NCBI GenBank assembly: GCA_015064195.1
Contig: SVSO01000031.1
Coordinates: forward strand, 1-19,179
Source of the DNA: Oscillospiraceae bacterium
GTDB lineage: Bacteria > Bacillota_A > Clostridia > Oscillospirales > CAG-272
Direction: 5' to 3'
Length of the DNA stretch: 19,179 bases
Shown here in pieces: positions 1 through 6,872 of this stretch. Made by a program: the position numbers and the translations under genes. The first letter of the stretch is position 1. Each line of letters starts with the position of its first letter. The notes beneath the pieces were generated by a model that searched no databases, was not told the DNA's origin, and saw only the letters and a program-made list of their open reading frames with translations.

Positions 1-2
1 TT

Positions 3-2378
3 TTTGCGGTACTGCTGGTTGTTGTGATGGTGCTGGCAGTGCTTCCGACGGCGGTGTTTGCGGAGGACACCGCGACCGTGTATATTGCGGGGACGGCATA
101 TACCACGGATGATACTGATAACAGTGATGGAGTTACGATTGATTTTTCGAATCGGACTATTACGCTCTCAAATGCTGTATTGTCGAGAACAACCAACCAA
201 GATTCCGATTGCCTAACAATTTCGGAAGAAGAAGGCATACTGTTAACATCTGCTTTATTTATTAACGACACCAATGCTTGGACAATAAAGTTGATCGGAA
301 ACAGTAAAATTACGATTACCAATAGTTATAAACCAAGCGCATGGAACAATTATCTTGCCATTGCAGGTATTGTATCATTTGGTGACTTGACAATAACCAG
401 CGATAGCAACGGCAATCTTACTGTTGCTGTCAATGAGAATATGGCTAATATGCTTGTTTACGGTATATGGGCAACACTTGAAAGCGATTTGATCATAGAG
501 AATTGTTCGGTAGAATCCAATATGGTTTATTCTGACAATACTGCCAGCATAGGTGAAGCTATCAGTGCAAGCACGGGTTCGCTAAAGATAAACAATGCTA
601 TAGTTAAGGCAACATCAACCGGTTTATATGATAAGGCAATATCGGCATATAATAACATCGACATTTCCGGTCAAAATACATCTGTAACAGTAGATGTGGC
701 TGACACCCAAAATTCTTCCGGCATTGCATCAAATAAACTTACTATAAGCGAAGGTAAATTAGAAATTGATGCATCTATCGGTATCAATTGTAGTGAAGTA
801 TCAATAACCAACTCATCCAATGTTGATATCGATTCTACAAAAACTGGTATATTCACTTCAACGGCTCTTGAAATATCAAGTGACAATGTAAATGTAACTG
901 CAACCGAAGAAACTGGAAAAGCCATTGAATTTGGTCATGACGGAACAGTTGTTATTTCTTCAGGTACATTTGTTGGCGATATAGTTTCGCAAGCGCCTAA
1001 TAACAATAGTGAATCCAGTGTCACGATCAAAGGCACCGCTTCAATTACAGGTAATGTCAGCGTTGGTGATAATGATAACCTCACCATTGAAAACGGTACG
1101 ATCACCGGTAATGTCTCATCCGGTAAAGCATCCGAGATCACTATGAGCGGCGGTACCGTTTCGGGTAATCTTTCGACGGGAACTGACGAAAATTCCAGCC
1201 TTACAGTTACAGGCGGTGCGGTTGACGGCGTAGTGATCACAAACAGCACCAATGCAAGCATTACTGGCGGTACGTTCAAGGATGAGAGCATAGATCAATA
1301 TCTGGATGATGATATAAATCGTGATGATAATGGTAATATCGGAGCAACTGTTACTGTGACTTTCAATCCTAATAACGGAGATACTGTCTTTACACGGACT
1401 GTGTTCGTTAGTAATAACATCCCCGAACCGACCGCGCCCGTCAAGGCCGGCTACAACTTCCTCGGCTGGTCTGCCGACGGTGTGACCATCGTGCAGTTCC
1501 CCTACACCGTCACCACCGACACCACACTGACCGCACTGTGGGAGGAAATCAAGCAGGACGACAACGACTTCTGGATGGCGATGCTGATGTACATGATGAT
1601 GAATCAGAAATTCGACGTCACCGCGACCGTCACCGAGGGCGGCACGATCTCCGACGCAGGTGTGTCGCAGATTCAGCGCGGCAAGGACGTGACCTACAAC
1701 ATCACGCCCGATGAAGGCTACGCCATTGCCGACGTGCTTGTTGACGGCGAAAGCGTCGGTGCTGTCAGTGTCTACACCTTTGACAATGTGAAGAAAGCAC
1801 ACACCATCGAAGCCATTTTCGTTAAAACCGCATGGGTGAATCCGTATTCCGATGTGACCGAGAACGACTGGTTCTATGAAGATGTTGCGTATGTCACCGA
1901 AAACGGCATCATGAACGGTGTGATTGAAAACGATACCTTTGCCCCCGATGCAACCGCCACCCGCGCCATGCTCGTCACGATCCTGTGGCGGCTGGAGGGT
2001 GAACCGATCACCGACAGTGCCGTGGACTTCTTCGATGTTTCTGCCGATGAATGGTACAGCGAAGCAGTCAAATGGGCATCCGCAAACGGCATCGTACAGG
2101 GCTACGAGGGACTGTTTAACCCCGAAAATGCGCTGACCCGTGAGCAAGTTGCGGCAATTATTCACCGTTATGCGGCGTACAAGGGCATGGACAACGGTAT
2201 TGCTCTGCCGATGGTCGCGCAGTATGATTGCAGTGTTTGGGCAGAAAATGATGTGAATTGGGCAGACGCGAACGGTCTGTTTGACGGAATCGGCAGTGAT
2301 ATGCGCGATATGACCGCCGACGCGACCCGTGCGGAGGTTGCGGCGATGCTGAGACGGATGTGCGAGTATTTTGAATAA
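3..2378 (+). CDS. Secreted S-layer-homology (SLH) surface protein, 5' end outside the window
   Basis: Cell-wall-anchored surface protein of unknown binding target. The frame is open from the first base. Codons before the GTG at 24 encode more of a hydrophobic signal-peptide core (FAVLLVVV then MVLAVLP), ending in a likely cleavage site AVFA|ED, so the true start lies upstream. A long Thr/Ser/Asn/Ile/Val-rich passenger follows (about nt 90-1340) with repeated short beta-strand and turn patterns, suggesting a beta-helix-like fold. Next come a Listeria/Bacteroides InlB-type repeat (about nt 1347-1550; GYNFLGW and LTALWE), a Met-rich stretch (nt 1572-1601), a second related repeat (about nt 1611-1826) and three SLH domains (from nt 1833; motifs ATRAMLV, LTREQVAAI, ATRAEVAAML). 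SLH domains in this group bind pyruvylated or other secondary wall polymers. The passenger is clearly more AT-rich than the signal-peptide and C-terminal parts. The SLH and repeat calls are firm; the passenger's role is not known. Confidence 0.9.
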   Translation, partial: FAVLLVVVMVLAVLPTAVFAEDTATVYIAGTAYTTDDTDNSDGVTIDFSNRTITLSNAVLSRTTNQDSDCLTISEEEGILLTSALFINDTNAWTIKLIGNSKITITNSYKPSAWNNYLAIAGIVSFGDLTITSDSNGNLTVAVNENMANMLVYGIWATLESDLIIENCSVESNMVYSDNTASIGEAISASTGSLKINNAIVKATSTGLYDKAISAYNNIDISGQNTSVTVDVADTQNSSGIASNKLTISEGKLEIDASIGINCSEVSITNSSNVDIDSTKTGIFTSTALEISSDNVNVTATEETGKAIEFGHDGTVVISSGTFVGDIVSQAPNNNSESSVTIKGTASITGNVSVGDNDNLTIENGTITGNVSSGKASEITMSGGTVSGNLSTGTDENSSLTVTGGAVDGVVITNSTNASITGGTFKDESIDQYLDDDINRDDNGNIGATVTVTFNPNNGDTVFTRTVFVSNNIPEPTAPVKAGYNFLGWSADGVTIVQFPYTVTTDTTLTALWEEIKQDDNDFWMAMLMYMMMNQKFDVTATVTEGGTISDAGVSQIQRGKDVTYNITPDEGYAIADVLVDGESVGAVSVYTFDNVKKAHTIEAIFVKTAWVNPYSDVTENDWFYEDVAYVTENGIMNGVIENDTFAPDATATRAMLVTILWRLEGEPITDSAVDFFDVSADEWYSEAVKWASANGIVQGYEGLFNPENALTREQVAAIIHRYAAYKGMDNGIALPMVAQYDCSVWAENDVNWADANGLFDGIGSDMRDMTADATRAEVAAMLRRMCEYFE

Positions 2379-2399
2379 ATTCGGGAGTAGGTGTATACT

Positions 2400-2825
2400 A
2401 TGAAAACCATTACCTCATATATTCGCGTGGACAACAAGCCATTGCGAGAAATTACCAACGAAGAAAAGAAAAATTTGCAGAAATTTTCTATCGATCTGAA
2501 ATGCTTGATCATCAGCGATGATGTGGAAAAATTGATTCGCAGGATTTATGCAAAGGCGATTGCTCATTGTTTCGACGCATATGCCGAAGAAACAGATATT
2601 TATGTAACAGTTTTACTTGAAGTAACTGACGATGTTTTGGATGGAGACATCGTAGCGCAAAACCAATGTGCGTTTAAGTTCCATTTTAATCCGGAGAATA
2701 ATCGCGGTACTGATAACTGGAACGATCTTATGGCATATGTTCCGGAAAATATTCCGTACTTAAATATTTCCGTGCAAGTCTTTAAGGCAATCTACGATGC
2801 ACAGGGAAAGATCGAAGTGAACTGA
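2400..2825 (+). CDS. Hypothetical protein, 141 aa
   Basis: I do not recognise this protein. It begins 21 bases after the surface-protein stop, so the two are probably co-transcribed. I chose the ATG at 2400 over an in-frame GTG at 2391: GGGAG (2383-2387) sits 12 bases before the ATG but only 3 before the GTG. No signal peptide or membrane segment is visible. It looks like a soluble alpha/beta protein: a charged N-terminal part (REITNEEKKNLQKF), a helix (VEKLIRRIYAKAIAHCF), a beta segment (DIYVTVLLEVTDDV) and a hydrophobic C-terminal part. Base composition is AT-rich, like the passenger part of the upstream gene and unlike the sugar genes that follow. A terminator hairpin follows ten bases after the stop. 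It could belong to a small immunity-type or cytosolic accessory family, but nothing shows this directly. Confidence 0.75.
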   Translation: MKTITSYIRVDNKPLREITNEEKKNLQKFSIDLKCLIISDDVEKLIRRIYAKAIAHCFDAYAEETDIYVTVLLEVTDDVLDGDIVAQNQCAFKFHFNPENNRGTDNWNDLMAYVPENIPYLNISVQVFKAIYDAQGKIEVN

Positions 2826-2834
2826 ATGTAAGTC

Positions 2835-2873
2835 AAAAGTCTATCATGGAGTAATCTATGGTAGACTTTTTAT
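2835..2873 (+). terminator. Intrinsic terminator after the hypothetical gene
   Basis: A 13-bp stem, AAAAGTCTATCAT (2835-2847) with ATGGTAGACTTTT (2858-2870), contains one G-T wobble and a 10-base loop. The descending arm runs into a T-rich tail. It closes the surface-protein transcript. Confidence 0.8.
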
Positions 2874-2877
2874 TATC

Positions 2878-2919
2878 AAAAAAACACCCATCGAATGCGA
2901 TTTTGATTCGATGGGTGTT
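2878..2919 (-). terminator. Leftward-reading terminator hairpin without an obvious gene
   Basis: A perfect 14-bp stem, AACACCCATCGAAT (2883-2896) with ATTCGATGGGTGTT (2906-2919), has a 9-base loop. The run of seven A at 2878-2884 becomes a T run after the hairpin on the minus strand, so it should terminate leftward transcription. The nearest leftward gene is beyond 8000. On the plus strand there is no good T tract after it. The bases from 2920 to 3048 hold nothing I can recognise. Confidence 0.65.
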
Positions 2920-3048
2920 GCGTTGTTGTGATTTCTTAACGGGATGAGTTAAAACTTAATGACATTGGTGAAAACGGTGCTTTTTTGCTGGAATTCACAC
3001 CATCTCCGCGCAAATCATGAATATCCCGTGAACATTTGCGCCGTCCTC

Positions 3049-3077
3049 TTGAAAAACAGCGAAAAAATCAGTATAAT
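3049..3077 (+). promoter_or_regulatory. Promoter of the first AraC regulator
   Basis: TTGAAA (3049-3054), a 17-base spacer and a perfect TATAAT (3072-3077) form a sigma-A-type promoter. The predicted transcript starts about 30 bases before the coding start at 3115. Its position inside a longer upstream open frame argues that translation cannot start at 2959. Confidence 0.8.
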
Positions 3078-3114
3078 AGAATCAAACAACCGAAATCTGT
3101 CAGGAGAGGAAACC

Positions 3115-3996
3115 ATGCAATCTGCCGAAACAAATCGTCCGCCGGAAAGCAAAGCATCTGCCATCTCCGGCCTGCATCACGAGATCCACACAAGCGATGC
3201 GGTCTGTCATCGCATCACCTGCTTCTCCGCCAATGCGCTTCTGCACTGGCATGACAACATTGAGATCGCATTTCCGCTGGAGCATTCCTGCAGCTTCCTT
3301 GTGGACGGCACGCTGTACGATGCCGGCCCGGGGGACATGATCGTCACCGGCCCGCGGGTTACCCATCAGTTCCGTCCGTCCGCGAATTACGCAAGATTTA
3401 TGGTCTTTCAGCTGTCGCCGCGCAGTCTGCAGGCCCTCCATGTGTCGCCCCACAGCGCGAAGGTGTTCATCCCGCGGCGGGAGATCGAGGCCGATCCAGA
3501 GCTGTGCCGGCGCGTCGATACCCTGTTTGAATGGCTGAGCTCCCCGACCGATCATGCCGATCCCGCCGGGCAATCCCTCTGCGTCCATCTCTACTGCCTG
3601 CTCGCCCAGCATTTTCCCAGCACCGACGCGGACACCACCGACCGATCCGAGCTTGAGGAATTCCACACCGTTTTCCGGTTCGTGAACGAGCATTTCAGAG
3701 AGGATATCACCGTCAGCTCCATCGCCAAAAGCCTGTATTTCACCCGCAACAAGCTGCCCGTTCTCTTTTTGAAATACGCCGGCATCAGCCTTGCCGACTA
3801 CATCCGCGAGCTGCGCATCGACAATGCAAGACAGCTGCTGACATCCGGGTGCAGCATGACTCATGCCGCCATGGAAAGCGGTTTTCAGAATGTGCGCACC
3901 TTCAACAACACGTTCCGCCGAACCATGGGTATGTCTCCCACCGAATATTTGCAAAGCCAGAAGCAATCTCCCGCCGAATCCGGAAAAAATGACTGA
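3115..3996 (+). CDS. AraC-family transcriptional regulator (cupin + AraC HTH), 293 aa
   Basis: Likely a sugar-responsive regulator. The N-terminal half has the AraC cupin pattern: HWHDNIEI, then VDGTLYDAGPGDMIVTGPRVTH. The C-terminal ~100 residues form the double helix-turn-helix: an INxHF-like start (VNEHFREDITVSSIAKSLYF) and the family signature near the end (AAMESGFQNVRTFNNTFRR, then MGMSPTEYL). The start is the ATG at 3115, with AGGAGAGG at 3102-3109 five bases upstream. An in-frame upstream start at 2959 would place the promoter inside the gene and is rejected. It has its own promoter and terminator, and the sugar-enzyme units from 4149 to 7970 follow directly, so these are its most likely targets (inference from position). 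The ligand is unknown. Confidence 0.93.
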   Translation: MQSAETNRPPESKASAISGLHHEIHTSDAVCHRITCFSANALLHWHDNIEIAFPLEHSCSFLVDGTLYDAGPGDMIVTGPRVTHQFRPSANYARFMVFQLSPRSLQALHVSPHSAKVFIPRREIEADPELCRRVDTLFEWLSSPTDHADPAGQSLCVHLYCLLAQHFPSTDADTTDRSELEEFHTVFRFVNEHFREDITVSSIAKSLYFTRNKLPVLFLKYAGISLADYIRELRIDNARQLLTSGCSMTHAAMESGFQNVRTFNNTFRRTMGMSPTEYLQSQKQSPAESGKND

Positions 3997-4003
3997 ATCG
4001 GAG

Positions 4004-4047
4004 CCTGCACCGGTCGATGAACGATCGGTGCAGGTTGTTGCGTTATT
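4004..4047 (+). terminator. Terminator after the first AraC gene
   Basis: A 13-bp stem, CCTGCACCGGTCG (4004-4016) with CGATCGGTGCAGG (4022-4034), contains one G-T wobble and has loop ATGAA. A T-rich but interrupted tail follows (4035-4047). It separates the regulator transcript from the enzyme unit that follows. Confidence 0.7.
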
Positions 4048-4059
4048 GCTGAAATCGGA

Positions 4060-4099
4060 TGCAAATTTTCTTGTACTTTCTATGGCATTGATGTAAAAT
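4060..4099 (+). promoter_or_regulatory. Promoter of the TIM-barrel/Gfo-Idh-MocA unit, with upstream TGCAAA element
   Basis: TTGTAC (4071-4076), 17 bases, TAAAAT (4094-4099). TGCAAA (4060-4065) lies exactly five bases before the -35. The same element at the same distance occurs before the promoter at 6049, so it is a candidate shared regulator site. Confidence 0.65.
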
Positions 4100-4148
4100 A
4101 ATATCAGACAGCCGCAAAGCTGTGCGGCGGAAAGGAACAGGATATCTT

Positions 4149-5003
4149 ATGAAAAAAGTAAACTTTCTCGGCCATGAACTGTCAAAGCTCATCGTGGGCG
4201 ACAATCCCTTCAACGGCCATTCCTATATCACGGACAAAACCACCGGTGCGGAGATGATGGAATTCTACACCGCATCGAAGATCCTCGAAACGCTGTTTGC
4301 CGTCGAGGAGAGCGGCATCAACTGTATGCTTCCGCTGGCCGATCCGTTCATCATCCGCCTGCTTGCGGAATATGAACGCGCCGGCGGCAAAATGAAGTGG
4401 ATCTTTCAGCCCTATATGCCCATGAACCAGAACGTGAGTATGCGGCAGATGCTGTCGCTGAAGAACACCATCGGCATCTATCATCAGGGCACGACCACGG
4501 ATTTTGCCTATGAGAGCGGCAAGGCGGATGAGGTGAAAGCCCGCATTGCAAGCTATCATTCCATGGGAATCCCGGTGGGACTCGGAACGCATCGCCCCGA
4601 TGTGGTGAAGCTTGCCCTTGACGAGGGCTGGGACGTGGATTTTCTCGTCACCTGTATGTACAACAGCCGCCGTCATCGGGAAGGCGAGCCGAGCGGATTC
4701 ATCACCGGCAAAACCAAGGAAACGCTCAAATTCTACGCCTGCGATCCGCCCGTCATGCTGGAAACGCTGAAGGACTGTGGCAAGCCCATCATCGCCTACA
4801 AGCTGTTCGCCGGCGGTCAGATGTTCCTCGGCAAATCGCCGGAGGAGATCCGCGCCTGCATCAAAAATGCGTACAATACTGTTTTCTCTGCCCTCAAGCC
4901 GGACGATATCGGCGCCATCGGCATTTTCCAGCGCGATAAGGATGAACTGCGCGAGGACGTGGAGCTGTTCGATGAATGGTGCAGGGAGGCCGATTCCCAG
5001 TGA
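4149..5003 (+). CDS. TIM-barrel-like protein of unknown function, 284 aa
   Basis: I cannot assign a reaction. The sequence alternates beta strands and helices in a manner suggesting a TIM barrel: KLIVGDNPFNG, GINCMLPLAD, MKWIFQPYMP, TIGIYHQGTT, GIPVGLGTHRP, WDVDFLVTCMYN, KPIIAYKLFAGG, IGAIGIFQR. It resembles aldo/keto-reductase-type barrels in overall layout, but I do not see a convincing Asp-Tyr-Lys-His tetrad. His and Asp residues at strand ends (GDNPFNGH, YHQG, THRPD) are candidate active-site or metal ligands. The start is the ATG at 4149 with AGGA at 4139-4142; a GTG at 4122 has no ribosome site. There is no signal peptide, so it acts in the cytoplasm. Its stop overlaps the start of the next gene, a dehydrogenase, implying tightly coupled expression and a shared pathway. 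Possible roles: lyase, hydrolase or isomerase acting on an oxidised sugar (inference). Confidence 0.8.
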   Translation: MKKVNFLGHELSKLIVGDNPFNGHSYITDKTTGAEMMEFYTASKILETLFAVEESGINCMLPLADPFIIRLLAEYERAGGKMKWIFQPYMPMNQNVSMRQMLSLKNTIGIYHQGTTTDFAYESGKADEVKARIASYHSMGIPVGLGTHRPDVVKLALDEGWDVDFLVTCMYNSRRHREGEPSGFITGKTKETLKFYACDPPVMLETLKDCGKPIIAYKLFAGGQMFLGKSPEEIRACIKNAYNTVFSALKPDDIGAIGIFQRDKDELREDVELFDEWCREADSQ

Positions 5004-5989
5004 CAGAGAGAAGCTTCACGGTCGCTGTCATCGGCACCGGTTTCATGGGCGCACAGCATCTGGAGATCTGGCATTCCCTCGGCGCACGGTTGATCGTCTG
5101 CAGCACGGATGAGCAGACCGGCACTGCGCTGGCAAAGCAGTACGCGGCACCGTTTTATGGGGATTATCTCGCCATGATGGATGAACAAAAGCCGGATGCG
5201 GTCAGCATCTGCCTGCCAACCGCTCTGCATTATGATGCGGTGAAGGCAGCACTTTCCCGGGGGATCGCCGTGCTCTGCGAAAAGCCCTTCACGGCGGCAA
5301 CCTCCGAAGCAGAGGAGCTTTGCCGGATGGCGCGGGAAAGGGGCGTGCTTCTGATGGTGGGCCATCCGCTCCGATTCGGAAAAGCATACGCCTACCTGCG
5401 CGCCTGCATCAGGGACGGCTGTTTCGGAATGCTCACCCAGCTTGATCTGTACCGCCATTCCACCGTTCCCGGCTGGAGTGTGGGCGGATGGCTGCTCGAT
5501 CCGTCAAAATCCGGCGGTGCACTGAAGGATCTGCACATTCACGAGACGGACATCATCAACCATCTTCTGGGACTGCCCGAGAGTGTCTGCACGGTGGGAA
5601 GTCTCAGGCAGTGCGCAACAGTCTACCGGTATGCGGACGGTCTCGGCGTGACGGCATCGGCGGGGTGGCGGAATGTGCGCGATCTGCCGTTTATGAGCGG
5701 ATACGATGCGGTTTTTGAGCACGCCGTGGTTCGATGCGAGGGCACAAATGTCCGGCTGTATACCGACGATGGCGTGCGCGATCCGATCACTGAAGAAACC
5801 TTCCCGGACTTCATGAACGGACAAAGCTCGCTGGAAAACGAGATCACCTATTTCGCAAAATGCCTTGCCGAAGGAAGCACGCCGGCGGTGTGTCTGCCGG
5901 AAAGCACCGTTGATACCATGCGTCTCGGCGATGCGGAGCTTGCAAGCCTGAGGATGCGGCGGGAAGTCAGTCTGATGGCGTCCGATTGA
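5000..5989 (+). CDS. Gfo/Idh/MocA-family NAD(P)-dependent sugar dehydrogenase, 329 aa
   Basis: This family oxidises or reduces sugar and inositol hydroxyls with NAD(P). The Rossmann motif is VIGTGFMG (G12, G14, G17), the family lysine motif EKP is at 94-96, and GGALKDLHIHETD carries D177, H181 and D184, matching the usual catalytic Asp/His region. I chose the GTG at 5000: it forms a GTGA overlap with the upstream stop and has AGGGAGG at 4983-4989, ten bases before. The ATG at 4976 has no ribosome site. Length is usual for the family. The protein is cytoplasmic and translationally coupled to the TIM-barrel-like protein. Substrate cannot be told from sequence; sugar C3 oxidation is a plausible role given the ThuA neighbour. 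No terminator is visible before the next promoter, so read-through into the ThuA unit is possible. Confidence 0.92.
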   Translation: MTERSFTVAVIGTGFMGAQHLEIWHSLGARLIVCSTDEQTGTALAKQYAAPFYGDYLAMMDEQKPDAVSICLPTALHYDAVKAALSRGIAVLCEKPFTAATSEAEELCRMARERGVLLMVGHPLRFGKAYAYLRACIRDGCFGMLTQLDLYRHSTVPGWSVGGWLLDPSKSGGALKDLHIHETDIINHLLGLPESVCTVGSLRQCATVYRYADGLGVTASAGWRNVRDLPFMSGYDAVFEHAVVRCEGTNVRLYTDDGVRDPITEETFPDFMNGQSSLENEITYFAKCLAEGSTPAVCLPESTVDTMRLGDAELASLRMRREVSLMASD

Positions 5990-5996
5990 CCCTCAT

Positions 5997-6029
5997 TCGT
6001 CATTTTTTTCTGAATTATCGTCAATTTTT
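5997..6029 (+). promoter_or_regulatory. Direct repeat, candidate AraC-type operator
   Basis: TCGTCATTTTTT (5997-6008) and TCGTCAATTTTT (6018-6029) match at 11 of 12 bases and are 21 bp apart, two helical turns. They lie upstream of the -35 at 6049. AraC-family proteins commonly bind such same-orientation half-sites; the binding itself is inferred. The T-rich half weakens the match. Confidence 0.4.
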
Positions 6030-6037
6030 GTTCTTCT

Positions 6038-6077
6038 TGCAAAATCGCTTGCATTATCGCAGAAAATCCTGTAAAAT
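6038..6077 (+). promoter_or_regulatory. Promoter of the ThuA/Gfo-Idh-MocA unit, with upstream TGCAAA element
   Basis: TTGCAT (6049-6054), 17 bases, TAAAAT (6072-6077). TGCAAA (6038-6043) ends five bases before the -35, as at the promoter at 4071. Downstream bases AGAATCAG also resemble those after the promoters at 3072 and 4094. Confidence 0.65.
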
Positions 6078-6118
6078 AGAATCAGCAGGAACAAAACATT
6101 CGGGAAAGGATGAAACAA

Positions 6119-6862
6119 ATGAAAAAAGCACTGATTTTCTGGGGCGGCTGGATGGGTCATGAGCCGGAGCTGGTGGCAAACCGTTTCGCACGCCTGCTTC
6201 GCGAAGGCGGCGTTGCATCGGAGATTCAGAACAGCCTTGAGGGGCTTGACGACGTTCAGCATATTCTCGGCTACGATCTGCTCGTGCCCTGCTTTACCAT
6301 GTCCTCTCTGCCCGGCGAATGCTCTGCGGCCATTTCGGATGCGGTCAGCCGGGGCGTCGGCATGGCGGGCTGTCACGGCGGCATGAACGATGCATTCCGG
6401 CAGGACACCAACTGGCAGTTCATCACCGGCGGCCAGTGGGTCGCACATCCCGGCAACGATGGTGTGGAGTATATGGTGAACATCTGCCATATCCCGCCGA
6501 GAGCGGACGGCATCGACAACGGCCATTATCTGACCGACGGACTGCACGATTTCAAGATCTGCTCCGAGCAGTATTATCTCCATGTTGACCCGGCAGTGGA
6601 GGTGCTGGCAACCACCCATTTCCCCACGGTCAACGGCTTCCACGCCATGAACAAGCCGGTGGATATGCCGGTGGCGTGGACAAAATACTGGGGACTCGGC
6701 CGGATCTTCTATTGCTCCCTCGGTCATCACGACGACGTGTTCGATCAGGCGGCGGACGGACAGCTTCTGATGAAGCGCGGCCTTCTCTGGGCGGCGGACA
6801 GCAAGGAAGCGGCGGCAAATATGGACATTTCCCGTTTCGCAGAGCCGAAGCGGCTGGATTAA
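6119..6862 (+). CDS. ThuA-like (trehalose-utilisation type) protein, 247 aa
   Basis: Member of the ThuA family, which has a glutamine-amidotransferase-like fold. In rhizobia ThuA works with the Gfo/Idh/MocA-type ThuB in oxidative use of trehalose and related disaccharides. Visible signatures: ALIFWGGWMGHEP near the N-terminus, GMAGCHGGMNDAF in the middle, GGQWVAHPG, then SEQYYLHVDP and a C-terminal MPVAWTKYWGLGRIFY with SLGHHDDVF. These histidine-, Asp- and Trp-rich motifs are typical of the family. I chose the ATG at 6119 because AAAGGA (6105-6110) lies eight bases upstream; the in-frame ATG at 6110 overlaps that site. There is no signal peptide. The next gene starts ten bases after the stop and its ribosome site overlaps the stop codon, so the pair is co-expressed. 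The exact reaction is not established; a sugar-modifying or carrier role in a keto-sugar pathway is inferred. Confidence 0.88.
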   Translation: MKKALIFWGGWMGHEPELVANRFARLLREGGVASEIQNSLEGLDDVQHILGYDLLVPCFTMSSLPGECSAAISDAVSRGVGMAGCHGGMNDAFRQDTNWQFITGGQWVAHPGNDGVEYMVNICHIPPRADGIDNGHYLTDGLHDFKICSEQYYLHVDPAVEVLATTHFPTVNGFHAMNKPVDMPVAWTKYWGLGRIFYCSLGHHDDVFDQAADGQLLMKRGLLWAADSKEAAANMDISRFAEPKRLD

Positions 6863-6872
6863 GGAGGACGTT

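Noticed and set aside
1572..1601. Transmembrane segment in the surface protein
   Set aside because: Only about ten hydrophobic residues, too short to span a membrane, and followed by extracellular repeat and SLH domains.
2920..3048. Possible small gene or RNA between the tandem hairpins and the AraC promoter
   Set aside because: No start with ribosome site, no extended structure and no recognisable RNA motif seen.
2959..3114. N-terminal extension of the first AraC protein
   Set aside because: A good promoter (3049-3077) and ribosome site (3102-3109) lie inside the extension, and the added residues match nothing in the family.
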